Shown here piece by piece: positions 30,901 to 43,503 of a DNA stretch of 64,000 nucleotides (positions within the stretch are counted from its first letter, which is position 1; every line of letters starts with the position of its first letter). Below the pieces are notes generated by a model that worked only from the letters and a program-made list of their open reading frames with translations, was not told the DNA's origin and did not search any database. This DNA is from Agaricus subrufescens. Its lineage: Eukaryota; Basidiomycota; Agaricomycetes; Agaricales; Agaricaceae. The stretch is taken from NCBI GenBank assembly GCA_029945375.1, contig CM057064.1:1426001-1490000 (forward strand). Direction: 5' to 3'. The position numbers and the translations under genes are program-made.

Positions 30901-33327
30901 TCAACAGAAGCAGATAAGTTATCAAGTTGACTCTCGGCATGGAATGGAATGGAAACGAAAAGAGAAAAATATATATATATATATTTTTTGTTTTTTTTTG
31001 GGTACCTCTCCCGAATTAGCATCGAAGACTGTTCGAGGCTTATTCTTAACCCCTCTCATAGCCTTGACACTCAAAAGGGTAATAGTCTTACACAGACATC
31101 GACAACATATATGTTTTTCAAAAAGAAAACCCACTTGGCCAAGCACAGTCATTCAATCTATTTTTATCACGAATCGACGTCGGGGATCAGGGAGTGAGTG
31201 ATACCAAGAGGTCGTCCCCGAGATTTTTCTAACATCTGCTATTAGCAAACATGTGAGAGAAGAGTGTACATTTTGAATGCGGTTACCACGGGCAGGCGAT
31301 AAGAGGGGATAACCCAAGCGAAGGATACTAATAAGACTGAAAAAAGCCTCACGGTTGGGAGTTTCAAGGAGATTCTTCGGATAATGTTCACCACAGTACG
31401 GGGTTCATGATTAATTTTTTTTTTATATTGAATATGGAGAACATGGGCTCCTATAACATATATTTTTATCGGCCGAGTCTGGCACAACAAAGATGCGGCA
31501 CCACACTCTTTGGTGCATGCGACTATTTGAAGTCGATGTGTGGATTTGAGTGTGGATTCTAGACCAATGAATCGTGAGACCGATGATGCCTATTAGTGTG
31601 GCACTTTTCACCACAAAGCGGCTGAACATGATCAAAAGCTTGTGATGTTTGTTTTCGCACATTGAAAACAGTTGTTCGATGAACTCGTGAGCGACCAACA
31701 AAAGTTGGTTCATCGCAGGAACGCAATGAAAGTACTCACGCGGCCATTCGTGACAAGAATACTTGACGCTTTTCAACTGTCGAACAATTCGAAGCTTGTA
31801 GGATGAATTGTACGGGCGATCGCACGAGCAATTGGGGTCAAAGAAAAAAAGTCAAAAATAGGAAACTGGCTACATATGGGAATGAAATTTACATATAGTA
31901 GATTGATCGTCCCCGTGCCGCGTCGGTGAAAGAATGATCGAGTGTTTTAAGCATCGTCACGGAAAACAAAATTCCAGAAGGTTGATGACGATAATTGGCG
32001 CCATTATATCATCAAATTAAGCCTGCGGCTCGGGAGATACCGCATTAAAAGCATGGGTTAAAAATCCGGACTTGAGAGAGATCAGGACATCGAAGGGGAG
32101 AAGCGATGAGAGATGCTAAGAGAAGAAAGGCGTGCCCTGAATTCGCCGTTCTGGTGACCGAAAGTGCCAGCGGCCGTGAGACGGGAAAGATATTTGTAGT
32201 TGGGTCTGGTGTACGAGAAGACCTCGCAGGATGGCGCGACCTTGGTTCGAAGAGAACGGGGGTTATCAGAAAGAGTAAAAACGCTTCTCCGATTGCCAGG
32301 ACGGTGTAATGTATTGGTGGGAGTCTACCGGGTCCGGCGAGGTTTCTGGGAGTCATTGCCTAGTTGAGAAACAGACGACGTGAGAGCGATTAATCACATA
32401 CGGCACGCACTCGGTCGACCGAAGTAGTTGGATCAGCAGCCGTAGGCAAGAGGGTGCCTGATTTATTTATCTTGAAGATGGAGTTGTCGATAAGGATGTT
32501 CATAAAGAACGGATGCGGAGCGAACCGCGAGGCCACCAGGCAACGAATCGGGATCAGAAATTAAGGGATCCCGCAGGCCGCATGAGGGACGGCTGGTCAG
32601 GAGGGGGAGGTTCGGATCAAGTTCCCAGTATGTGATTCAGGTGCCAAACTCCCCAGAGACCAGTATCAAGGCTCCATGAAAAGTAGCAGGTTCGTGAGAG
32701 AAAGGCACCGTCCTTGGTGGAATGACGCGGACATGAGAGCGGAATGGATGGATTGGGATTGGAAGATGAGACTCGAGAAATAGACTTTGGAGTAGGGAGG
32801 TGGGTTGCGAAGCTGGTTGACCCGGTGAAAGCGACGGCTCAATTTTTCCACGCGATATTGTGTGGCGTGCAGCGACGAGGTCGACGGTGGGGCAGCGCAG
32901 AGAGGGCCGGCGTGGGATGGGCACCGAGAGACGAGGGGCTAAGAATACCACGGCGGGATTCCAACAAGTGTACTGGCGTGCATGCGGTCAGGGATCAGGA
33001 TTGCGGGAGCGCGGAGAGACGTCGGGGGAATCGCGAGGCGCGGATCGGGGCAGCTGCGGCCGCTGGCTGGCCGGGGCCGGGATCGCAGACGCGGGGCTCG
33101 ACAGGCAGGGCCCGGCGAGCAGCAGCGGCCAGCGCGGGCGGGCAGCAGGCGAGCTGGGCTGGGGAAAGCTCGGGACAATGGCTCGGCGGCACGATCAGAT
33201 CCCGATCGATGGCGTTCCCACGGCCGGGACGCGCGCATCCCTGCTGGGTCCATTACGCGGCCATCCTCCTCTCTATAAAACACTCGCGCACCGCTCTCTC
33301 GCTGCCCCTTCCACCCCACCCGCCGCC
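27941..33327. other. gene-poor region
   Basis: 27941-28230 is the upstream region of gene A (copied at 26260-26430). From 28.2 to 32.8 kb I see only short frames, T-tracts (30570, 30990, 31415), a (TCG)n run at 29620-29637, a TGTA/TG microsatellite at 30610-30640 and an AT run at 30967-30983. From 32.8 kb the DNA becomes GC-rich; long open frames there on both strands are GC artefacts. Long leaders or non-coding RNAs are possible. No tRNA or rRNA is seen. Confidence 0.4.
33274..33279 (+). promoter_or_regulatory. TATA box of proteasome beta-6 gene
   Basis: TATAAA occurs in CCTCTCTATAAAACACTC, about 50 bases before the ATG, implying a very short leader. Confidence 0.55.
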
Positions 33328-34474
33328 ATGCCCGACATGGTCTCCGCCGCCCACGCCCAGCCCCTCCAGCACCAGTTCAACCCCTACACCGAAAACGGCG
33401 GCACCATCCTCGCCATCGCGGGCGCCGACTTTAGCGTCATTGCCGGCGACACCAGACAGAGCGAGGGCTACAGCATCCAGACGCGCTATGCCCCAAAGGT
33501 TTTCAAGCTGTGCGTCCCCCTCCGCCCCCAACTCTGCGTCTTCACTCACAGATCTAATCAGGACTGACAAGGCCGTACTGGCCGTCAATGGTTTTGCCGC
33601 GGACGGAAACATGTTCGTAAAGAAAGTGCGACAACGCCTCGAGGTGTGTCCCTCCCTCGCTTCTCCAGACGTCCTTGTCTCATCTATGCTGTCTAGTGGT
33701 ACCGCCATGCACACGCCAAGGACATGCCGATCCGCGCCATTGCCCGCCTCATCCAAACCATGTTGTATTCAAGACGTTTCTTCCCATACTACGTCTACAA
33801 CATCCTCGGCGGAATCGAGGACGATGGTGAGCAGCTACTACCCGTCCGTCCGTCGTTAATGTACCGACGACGGTCGCAGGAACTGGCGCAGTATACTCAT
33901 TTGACCCCGTCGGCTCGTACGAGCGCGAGGCATGTCGTGCCGCGGGAGCTGCACAATCCCTTGTGCAACCATTCCTAGACAATCAGGTCAGTTACGCTCC
34001 TCGATTCATTGTGCGATCCTCGGTCGTTGGCTCTATTATCGTTACTGGATCACCTGCCCCATCCAACTGTAATCCGATCCTTTACCGATTTTTTCCCGCG
34101 CCCTTTTCCATCTCTTGTGACACTGACGCTGTGTGCTTTTATATTAGATTTACTTCAAGAATCAAACCCCCGCGCCAGGCACACCGTTCCCTGCCCATCT
34201 TTCCCTGTCCACTGTTCTCTCCCTCGTGATCGATTCGTTCACCAGCGCCACGGAACGTCATATCGAGGTGAGTCTCGTGCGATTTACCGTCCCGATTCGC
34301 CGCTAAATTGATCGCCACAAAAAGGTTGGCGACGGACTTGAGATGTATGTCGTGTTAGCCAAGAACAGCCCTTCAATTCAAGGTCTCCGCGACGTCCGTG
34401 GCGTGTCAGAACTTACCGCCACAGAGGATGGTGAACGAGTATTTGTTGTAAGACGCGACCTCAAGAAAGATTAA
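33328..34474 (+). CDS. PRE7: 20S proteasome subunit beta type-1/beta-6 (Pre7)
   Basis: ATG 33328 (a second ATG lies three codons on) gives [60 protein letters not shown]. Later exons encode [87 protein letters not shown] and [21 protein letters not shown] is at 34472-34474. FNPYxxNGGTxLAIAGxDFxVIAxDTRxSxGYxIxTR is the signature of the beta-6 subunit (human PSMB1). It lacks the catalytic Thr1 of beta-1, -2 and -5 and is structural. Length about 240 residues. It is constitutively needed for 26S proteasome assembly in cytoplasm and nucleus. Confidence 0.93.
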
Positions 34475-34829
34475 CCCAAGATTTTTTCGTTATCATGCAA
34501 TTTCCCTTGTAATATTCATCATTTCATGAGCAACCAAAGCGCAATAGGCGCGGTTAAGCATCAGCAAGTTTCATTAGGCTAGCGGCGGTTGACGACGACC
34601 TTAGTTTATAAGTTACGATAGACGACTTGAATAACACAGATAGAACAATATGATCGTAACCACAAGGCGGTGCCAAACAGCACCAAACAGGCCTGTTTTC
34701 GCAGCGTGTCGCCCGTCGCCGCTCCACCGCACGACACTCCTTCCTTGCCGCCCTCCTCCATCGTCCTCCTTCCTGTCCCGCACACTTCTCCCACTGCCTC
34801 TCGTTGATCTCGAGACCGTCTCCATCGCC
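34475..34829. other. intergenic region
   Basis: Terminator of PRE7 and a pyrimidine-rich promoter (34690-34829) of ROT1. No gene is seen. Confidence 0.4.
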
Positions 34830-35723
34830 ATGCTCTTCTCTCCCCTTCTCGGCCTCGTCCTCGCCTCATTCACTCCCCTCGTTTACTCGCAGCTGCCTTT
34901 GGACCAGGCCAAGCAAACCCTCATTGGTACATGGAGCTCCGGCAGTAAAAACGTTCAGACTGGGCCCGTACGTTCTTGTTTTCTCCACTGGTGGTCTGAG
35001 TTTACCCCTTTACTTGTAGGGTTTCGCTAACCCGGCTAACATGACGTTCACCTACCCCGCGACTACGGGGATTTCGTACTCTTTGTGCGTCATGAAGCCC
35101 TTTTGGAAGACGAGAGCATTGATTCGCTGATATCTACTTGTGCAGCACCGATACATTTTATGAACTTTCACGCTATAGGTTCAACAGCAATGGTGCGTCG
35201 CACGCCCTTGTATCTTGACCCTCTATCTCATGTTCGATCGTACCCAGGTTCCGACCCTACTTGCATAACTGGTGTCATCGGCTGGTCTCATGGCAAATAC
35301 CAGCTCAACTCCAATGGCTCCATGACCTTGTTCCCGTTTCCCGACGGTTTTCAACAAATTCAAGACCCTTGCGCAGCTGTCTCCAACTTTATCGAAGATT
35401 ACAGGGTCACGCAGGAGTTATATGTGATGTGGCAAATTTTCGAGGATCCAACCGCTGGCTTCAAGCTCCATATGTTCGGGTTTGATGGCGCACCGCTGGC
35501 CCCAATGTTCCAAGTTTCACCGCAACCAAATATGCTTCCTACCCAACAATTGAGGAACGTTTCAGATCCGAATGCAAACTCTGACTCGGATCCCAACGCC
35601 TCGACTGTACAACGGAGAGGGTTGTCGACATCAGGTGCACACAGCAGTCGGCGGATGGACAATGTGATAATGACGGGAGTATCAGGGTTGGTTATTGCCG
35701 CATTTGGCTCGCTAGCACTTTAG
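34830..35723 (+). CDS. ROT1: ER chaperone ROT1
   Basis: ATG 34830 opens a signal peptide (MLFSPLLGLVLASFTPLVYS). Mature motifs over four exons are LIGTWSSGSKNVQTGP, GFANPANMTFTYPATTGISY, SDPTCITGVIGWSHGKYQLN, NGSMTLFPFPDGFQQIQDPC and MWQIFEDPTAGFKLHMFGFD. A Ser/Asn-rich stretch follows, then a final hydrophobic segment (VIMTGVSGLVIAAFGSLAL) that ends at TAG 35721-35723. G-T-W-S-S-K..VxTGPxF..P, CI-x-G-x-I-x-W-x-HG-x-Y and GxQxxxDPC are diagnostic for Rot1, an essential ER membrane chaperone for cell-wall glucan synthesis and N/O-glycosylation. The hydrophobic C-terminus runs to the last residue, so a GPI or tail-anchor signal is plausible. Confidence 0.92.
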
Positions 35724-38700
35724 TGCGTCAGGAATTAAGTGTGGACCCTCCAAGCGATGAATTATCTTGTTATCAATGTCATGCTAAAACCATACACACC
35801 TGCTTCCCGCATTGCACGTTCCATCCTTTTTAATAATCCGCTTGCATACAGTCTGAATTTACCATTCTTGTGGCCACGCTGGACCCTTTTTTTTTCTTGA
35901 CTTTCTTCTTTCCTATGGATCTTTTTTTTTTCTTTCTTTCTTGCCGACCAAATCCCTCTGCTTTTTGCTTCAACTGTTGTCGTCGTCTATTCTTTTAAAC
36001 TTCACTCTTCCTCTCCGAGTTTTAACGATACCCAGTAAAACTTGTATGTATTTGACAAATTTGGATTAGACGGGGGCGGCAGAGAGACGGAGAGAGAGAT
36101 GGATAGAATTCGTTCCTTTTTTTCTTTTTTTTTCTTATAATAATGATATAGGGATGTTTGAGAGAGAGTATACGTTACTTATATTAGTATTTTTACTTTG
36201 GGCAGTACAACGGTACTGGAGCGTGACTGGTATATGGGCTGACTATGGCCCTTCTCACTGCGACAGCATGACTGTTGACTCTCAGCGGTGACGTTTGGTA
36301 GCCATTTGACCAGCGGCCGACTCGAGCAAGGTGACGTTCACTCCCACACTGAAAAGCTGCTACCCAGGCTATTGGCTATAACAGTCTTGAATTAACATTT
36401 TCTTTTGATCACGAAGCTCTATCATTGGAATGCGTTCTTGACGGACGTGGCCTTCAAATGCGAGTAAGTCCTGAGAATAATCATCCTTACACGATGTCAG
36501 ACGGTAACACGGATATTGAGGGAGCTGACCTCTGTTCTACCGCGAGCGCACATATACCTGAGTGTATCTGCACTACGGTTTTGTGGGCCCTTTTCTATAC
36601 GGCCTTTGTCTAGATTTTCGCTGTTACAGCTATATGGCTGCAGTGGACTACACAAACTGGGGGAATCTCGGATTAGGGCCATCTCTTTCTTTTCACCCTC
36701 TTCGACTGTGCCGCTCTCTCTAGGAATTCTGGAAGCAATCGCATTCTACCTGGTTCCCTTCTCTCTCTTGATGTCGAACGAACGGCATCTCAAGAATGCG
36801 TTAGTCATTAGGCCGATGTTTAACTTATTCGCGAAGTTAACCCCCTCCTCCCTAATTCCCAAGGTTTTGGACTGGCTGGTCCTTTGACATGTGTCAGCTG
36901 TTTTTTGGGAATGCATATGCGTTGTCACAGTCGTGGGTGTAAGGAGGTTGGAATCGGACAGTACGTTTTGTGTGGGCCTTTTTTTTGTGTGGGTGTTTCT
37001 CATAGCTGACAATCTAGTTTTGATTTCAACGCATGGTCGTGGAAGCTCATGCGACGTTCCACGGTTATACGTCAATCTATTTAAAACCGCACGTACACAC
37101 ATTCACAGTGAGAAGTCCTTTCAATCCTTCTCTCACCGGCCTTGGCGCGCGTAGAATATGCCAGTTTGTTTGTTTTTTTGCTCCTCTCTCTCCTCGTTTC
37201 CCATGCTTGTTGGGATGATACTAATTTGCACTAGGATTTTTTTTTCAGGGCATCCGTGATTCATCTGACGGATTCAGTCATGGTTATTCGTTCCTGCATC
37301 ACCGTTCACACACGCAGACGCACACACACTTTCATGAATAATGCCGGCACTGGCTATTCTTCGTCTTCGTCAACATAACGCCATGCAATTAGAAACAAAC
37401 CAACTTGACTATCAACTTATCTTCGATTCAAGAGAGGTCTCACAAGGGCTTTTAACCCATATCGAAAGAAAAAAGGGGCGTGTTACTCCATCTACAAATC
37501 GAAATCTGCGAGGTTTCTGCGAGTTTTGTCAAAAAAAAAAAGTGCTTGTACTTGTTCTCGATCCCAAAACCTAACGATGTGAAAAAAAAGACCTTGATGG
37601 CGTTAGAAGTCCGGTTTTATTTTGTTTTGCAAGGTCGACGGGCTATTACTCTATTTGGGTTTTGGTTGTCCCGTGGTTTCTCCGGGAGCTCTGTAGCCAT
37701 CCCGTATGCGTTCAAACTAGCCTGGAAGGAGATTTAATGAGCGATGTTCTCGGCGAGAAGGGAGGTTTTGCCTTCATCTTGATAAATTCGTATGTGTCTG
37801 ACCGTCTGAGGGGAAAGAAAGACCGAGTTTCACCGAAATAGTTTGTCCTTCTCGATCATCACAGTTCGAATCGACACTTACTAGTCTATGTCAAGCAGGA
37901 CGGAGTTTATATGCTGGTGGTTTAAGTCCATATAGTTAAAGGAATCCTACGGCAGACAAATTTTCAATCCGAACTAGGGATCACGCAATCATTTTTGGAA
38001 TCTTAAGGTACTTTCGATCTGATATCATCCGACTTTCGACCTTTTAGTTTAATCACGTTGGAGTCATCGCGGCGAAATTGGTGTGTTTCTGATTGTTCTA
38101 GGAGGCATAAGACCAATTCCTGGTGGTACTCGAGCTCGTGGCGAATGACCGTCCGGTCCGAGCTATGACAGTGGCAGGTGAGTGAGTCGATCACGTTTGT
38201 CGGTTGACAGGTTTCGACTCTTCTCAAGGTCAAAGGATTTCATTGGTATGATCAGTATATGCCGGAGTGTTTTTGTGTCAAACACTCTTCTCAACCGCAT
38301 ATCCGGCTCTGTCCTGAATCGGTTCAATTCCAAAAGATACCCGAAGATAAGCTGGAACGCCATAGTATAATTAATGATACACAGGGGAAGCTTCATCTTG
38401 CCACCGACGAAATTCCGTTTACCCGATCATGGTTTTTTGCGGCCGCGGCAGATAAGTGAGTGTTGAAGAATGGGACTAAGAACCCGATAACGGCCCACAT
38501 TTGATCTTTCTAAATGTCTTCTCTACCATTCGGTGGCAGTTGGCGTGCCGAAGACGACCTGACTTGGGAAGCAACCCTTTTTTGCGATATGCTATAACCC
38601 GATGGTCGCGCAACTTTCGACGGTGGTATTAGAACAGAAGCAAAAAAAAAAAACCCTTCATCGCGGATTATTATCTGTTTATTTCTTGTCTTTTGCGTCT

Positions 38701-39671
38701 TGAATCTTGATCCTTTGATAATGAGGAACCAACGCCAAGTCAGTAGTTTTCAATAGCGTTGAATTCATTGATGGATAGATTCTGTATACAACATGATAAG
38801 GTACTTTTTTTTTTTACCCCCCTTTGCAGATTTCATTTCGCTTTTTTTTTCCATCAATAGATTTTTGTCATGCCGTTATTTGGATAAAATATGTGGTAAG
38901 ATGGCGACATGTGTGCTGCTCTAAGAATCACATTCTTGTGTTTTTGTATTGGCTCTGGGGGACGCTAGACCCGAGATTAATCGTGCCGCTCCGACGTTTT
39001 TGAGGAGGGCATTGACCCAATAGAAATATTTACAGGCAATTTCTTTTTTAGGTCAGGGTTCTCTCCAACGAGTATCCTCAATCCGAATATGGTACCATGT
39101 GAAACCCTAAAACCCAGGATCTTCGATACTAAATAATATTCACATTTACGTCTATCACTTTCTTCTTGTCTATGCTAAGCAAAAACACAAAGTATCCAAA
39201 CGTCAACTCTCGCATAAGGTCATCCAATTACCATTTTAAGATCATAATCGTATCTGAACCTCGGCACTAATATCACGAAATCAGGTCAGCACCACATGAA
39301 CTAAAAAACCCCAGTAAGACAACGGGGTATGTCAGGGGTATGTTTTTTTCCGACGGGTAGCAGTCAAGCTCCCCTTTTCTATATATAAATATAATAGGAT
39401 AAATTATCTGATTTTCATTAAAACTGCCACTGTCTCCGACCTTGCCAGGATTACACTGCCCCCAGCCTTTATCAGCATGCAAACATAACGAAGTCAATGA
39501 GGCCAAAGGTACCACGTGTCCTCATGAGAAAAAAAAAAACCTTCATCAATGCGAAAATCGACAATGCCATAATTTTTAAATGAAGCGAAAATGAAGAATA
39601 TTCCAACAACGAAGTCAGAGGAAGGAGAGGAGGGGGGGGGTGAGGAAGGACGCAATATTTCAACACGAAAG
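35724..39671. other. gene-poor region
   Basis: About 3.9 kb rich in T and TC tracts (35880-36140, 36970, 37170-37250) and A tracts (38640, 37530). No frame has introns, conserved motifs or an obvious start. TG-rich segments and pyrimidine runs are typical of long 3' regions. Frames near 38190-38460 were read but not recognised. Confidence 0.4.
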
Positions 39672-40960
39672 TCATGACCGCGACTCTGTGAAAACATCCA
39701 AAATCCCAGCATGAAGCAAGTCAGGTATGCATTGATGCGTTTCCTCAGTATATTGAGAGCCGGCTTGACAGTAAAATTTAACCCCGACTCGCACATTATG
39801 CAAACGTGCAAAGTGTTTTTGGCCCAACATCTGATCCAGATGATGCCAGTGCGCTGCATCGGACTGTGATAATTGGGGGAGGCGTTCTGCGTCAACAGCA
39901 AAGCGAATATGTAGGAGCTCGAGGAACTCAAAACAGCGCAGGGTCGATAGTACATCAACAGTCCATGATGTAGTAATATTGGCTCGATATAGCATTGATG
40001 GATAATCAGATGTTCGTAGGCGTAGTTTTTGGAGTCTCGTGTTACATCGAAGATCAAGCGGTTGGTCTCCGAGCACTTGATATAACTGATTAATGGCTGG
40101 ATGACCGAATGATTGGACTCATGAAACCTACCTGAATGGATGTTGAGTTCAAGATCTTCAAGTGACGTTCCCAACACTCGGAAAAGATCTGAAATACTCT
40201 CTTGATGGGTGGCACATGACAGATGCAGACTCCTAATCCGTGCACCCGGCGTAATATAGAACCATTGCGCACAAAAAGGCACCATACTGGTCGCTCCGTC
40301 TTTGATACTCAACGTTTTAAGGGCAGGCTCTTGCGAGGGAGGCTCAATGTCATCAGCGTCAACGATACCCACTCTTGGGTAAGCCTCAGGAACCATGGGC
40401 GTGACGATATCTGTTAACGTGAGAGCCCTCACATTTTGAACGGCGGCTGCCAGGACGGCATCTAGTGCCTTTGGCTGAAAGGAGAAGTTCCAGGACCCTA
40501 ATATCAACTCATTAAGTCCCAGGCAGGTTGCGGCGTGTAATACGGCATTCATAAGCTCCCCGCTGAGCTCGCACCAATATGTCAAAGCGGAAGCGCGGAA
40601 TTCGAAAAGGCGTAGATGCGGCAGGAGATAGAGGAGTTTTGGGAGGGATGGACTGTGGGCGAAGCAGTAGGTGATGAGGGAGTCGTTTGATGTGAGGCCT
40701 TCGTGTACGGAAAGTTCGCGGATGTAGTTGGAGATAGAGGGGTTTTGCGTGAGGAGGTTAAGAAGGGCGTTGCTTCGTCGAGTGCCGTCGTCACACCAGT
40801 GGAGGACAATGCGACGGAAGAGATGGGCGCGACATATGGGAACCCAAGTTCTCGAGACTAGGCATGCCTGTCTGAGAGATTTAAGGTCCGAGCGGAGGAA
40901 GCCAATAATGATCTCGACGAGCTCCCAAGGTAGAGTGTGGGGAAGTTCTTCAAAAGACAT
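39672..40960 (-). CDS. F-box protein
   Basis: ATG 40960 gives MSFEELPHTLPWELVEIIIG and FLRSDLKSLRQACLVSRTWV, a clear F-box (LPxELVExIIxFLxxDxxSLxxCxLVSRxW, residues about 7-45). Long leucine-rich stretches follow: LLPHLRLFEFRASALTYWC, NELILGSWNFSF, VRALTLTDIVTPMVPEAYPR, ALKTLSIKDG and IRSLHLSCATHQESISDLFR. An intron near 40080-40130 joins LELNIHS to VLGDQPLDLRCNTRLQKLRL. The protein ends at TGA 39672-39674. By family it recruits substrates to SCF ubiquitin ligase through Skp1. This is one of the expanded mushroom F-box families. Substrate unknown. Confidence 0.82.
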
Positions 40961-41807
40961 TGAGAGCCAAGGAGGTAACTTGCGCCTCTAACTACGCGAC
41001 GTGGAAGGAAGTGCGAATGTAGAGTTGTTGAAGGGACGAAGGGAAAGGGGATCTGAACAATCGTGACAAGATGATTGATACTTTTGAAGGATAGCGTCGC
41101 CACGCAGGTTGGACATTTCGGGGTTAGTACAGTTTTCCAGTGATGAACCTCGAGGTGTTCTTTTGAATACTGATGTTCCTTTCGCCGGTTTGACAGGGTG
41201 CAACACCAACAATGACGCGGGACTCCGGTGAGGAGCCTCGACCAGTGCGATTTTCCAGACTGAACGTTGCTTATTACGGCTGGGATGGCCACCCGGCTTA
41301 CCGATATACCTTGATTAATCACGGAGAGACACGAAATTAGGACAAGGGTAAAAGTAGGCAGGTTATGACGAAGGGCTGTGATGTAATGTTGATAGAAGCG
41401 GTTTGGTCTTGTGGTAGCCTCTTCTCTCCGGCAAGTCCCGCACCGTACAAGTCTTTAGACCCAGCCTTCCCTCTTCCATCAGTCTTCCACGGACAGCTTC
41501 CTCACTCCTCCCCGATGATGGTGTGGCGTCTTGCCGCTATGTTTAGTCCTTGTCTCTGGAGCGGTGGGACAGTCGTTGGCAGGGGATTATCAGTCAGATG
41601 CTTAACTACAAAGATTACAAGCACTAATAGAATTTGATTTGTGGAACATCAAGGAGTTGCACACACAGCGGCCCAAGACTCCGACTCGGAGAGCACGCGG
41701 CAACGTGTTGCGCATTCGGACCAAGTATGAGAGCAAGCATTAACTAATGTTATGTACTATATTACGGATATAGGGTCGAACTATGTTTACGAGACCGTGA
41801 TCCCCTA
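40961..41807. other. intergenic region
   Basis: The left part is the promoter of the F-box gene. From about 41740 the sequence matches 43806 onward and is the left end of the tandem duplication. No gene is seen. Confidence 0.4.
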
Positions 41808-43263
41808 TCAATCGCACCCTGTACATATATCCTTCGGCTCAAAGCAAGACATGGCCTCTTCTGGAAGACAGCTTGTATTACTCTTGCGTTGATAGACAGA
41901 CATCGTTCCTCCTGAGCACACAAAACTGAGTCGTCCAGACTTGCCATGCGTGACGACGAGGGCCTGTATCATCTCCAACACTTTTCCCAATTTCTTGTAC
42001 TCAGGAATCAACTCCTTACGGACTTCTTCGAGCTCGGGTGACGAGAGTTTCCGTGTCTCCAGAGATGTAAAATACCCACGGCGATGAACGCCCATGTAGT
42101 GATGAGCCGTCTGAGAAAAATAGAGCTGAGTATAGTATTCCTTCCAATCGACGTGTGGCCTTCGACCTTCCCCAACTGTAACCAACTCCATTGTTGAAGC
42201 CTGAGGGACATAACTGCCACCCCTGATGATGGCCAACGCAGGCATGCTACGGGAGCTGAAGGGAGCAGCCGTAGACGTGAGATTCATGCCTTGGAGCGAG
42301 TTTGTAAGTGCCTCAAGTGAAGTGTCACTCTTCCTGGAAAAGTTTTGGCGTGGAGGAGGCATGCATGCATCGACCTCATATCTGACTATCATCTTGAGGT
42401 CATTGAAATCCTGTCAAGATCCTAATCAGTTCACACCCTTAATGTGCTGATGTGATACTTGCATATGTGATGATGCGGTGATGTCCAGAGCTCTGCTCGC
42501 ATCCAGGGGCGGAAACAGTTGAAGCCTTTTCGAAGTTAAAGCCGTAGGTGCGCCCGCTGAACTCTTCACGTGTTCGCTTTTCCCATCTGTTGAGGAGGAC
42601 CGTCTTTTCTCCCGCTAACTGCGCATCAATACGAAACTCCTTTATTTCACCTCCGATAATCCACCGGAGAAGTTTACGAAGACCATTTCGGTCAGTAACC
42701 AGATCCACTGTACTCCAGGGGAACGGATCAGACCCTTCATCTTTGCATTTCTCATTGACAGCCACGATCAGTGGCAATAGCGGTGCTGAAGGCATTCTGA
42801 GAGAATTTTGGTCCACAGGCATGATACCTATGTCCGGCTTGACATTGTAGGGCATGGGCCTTTTACTCCATTCAGGAGGGGAGCCTATAGATCAATCATT
42901 AGTGAAAGTCAAATGAAAGAGAGGAAACAGACACCTACCGGGCACTATAATAGTGGGGTCATGCTGCTTTGTCCAATTGTATGAACCAATGAGCTGACAT
43001 GAGCCAATGAGCTGACAGTCCTCGATTTCTGGGTCTTCGTCATCAAGATCATCAAGAGACGGTACTTGGAGAATTTCCAAGCGTTCGTCGTCAAGATCCT
43101 CGTGAAGATCACGGTCGGGTGGGAGAGACGATTCTAGTTTGGAAGGAGCCCTGTCTGGCACCTTATAAGAGACGAACGGTCTGCTGCTCGGAGGAGAGAG
43201 AGGGGCAGCACGGTTGCGCCAGGAGGGTACAGGCTGTCTGCGCGGTAGGAGCGGGTTGGACAT
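41808..43263 (-). CDS. Uncharacterised fungal family protein, member B
   Basis: Three exons from ATG 43263. MSNPLLPRRQPVPSWRNRAA leads to an acidic region (HEDLDDERLEILQVPSLDDL), GSYNWTKQHDPTIIVPG, then SPPEWSKRPMPYNVKPDIGI, WSTVDLVTDRNGLRKLLRW, FRIDAQLAGEKTVLLNRWEK and SGHHRIITYA. The last exon is KMIVRYEVDACMPPPRQNFS to the TGA at 41808-41810. The same landmarks as in gene A are present. Compared with member C it has an 18-base in-frame repeat that doubles a six-residue block (QLIGSC QLIGSY) just before the conserved YNW motif (around 42988-43017). Splice sites and frames are intact. Function unknown; probably the paralogue of C left by tandem duplication. Confidence 0.78.
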
Positions 43264-43503
43264 GGTGCGATATACAGGACATTCTTCGCTAGGGGCTTTT
43301 ATGCGCTGGCAGCATCATGCGCGCAGCTTCTAGATGGGTGCGCGAAGTTTCTTTCCGCTGATTGACTCTCAACATCAGAAAGGCTGTGGAAAGTAGGAGG
43401 AGAGCGCGAGTGCACAGCCATTGCAGCCGCGATAAGATAACATCTTTGCCGAGGCTCGCTTCTCCCTTCTTCTCTCTCCTTTGCGGTCTTTCGCGTCTAC
43501 ATA
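43264..43503. promoter_or_regulatory. duplicated divergent promoter (unit 1)
   Basis: Matches 45320-45565. It now serves gene B on one side and a dead HIS1 fragment on the other. Confidence 0.6.

Noticed and set aside
32744..33859. 371-codon open frame across the proteasome gene
   Set aside because: It is a GC-rich frame overlapping PRE7 in the wrong phase; the PRE7 frame with conserved motifs is the real one.
39494..39671. Extended F-box protein end
   Set aside because: This comes from reading through the intron near 40100; the spliced frame ends at 39672 and keeps leucine-rich text.
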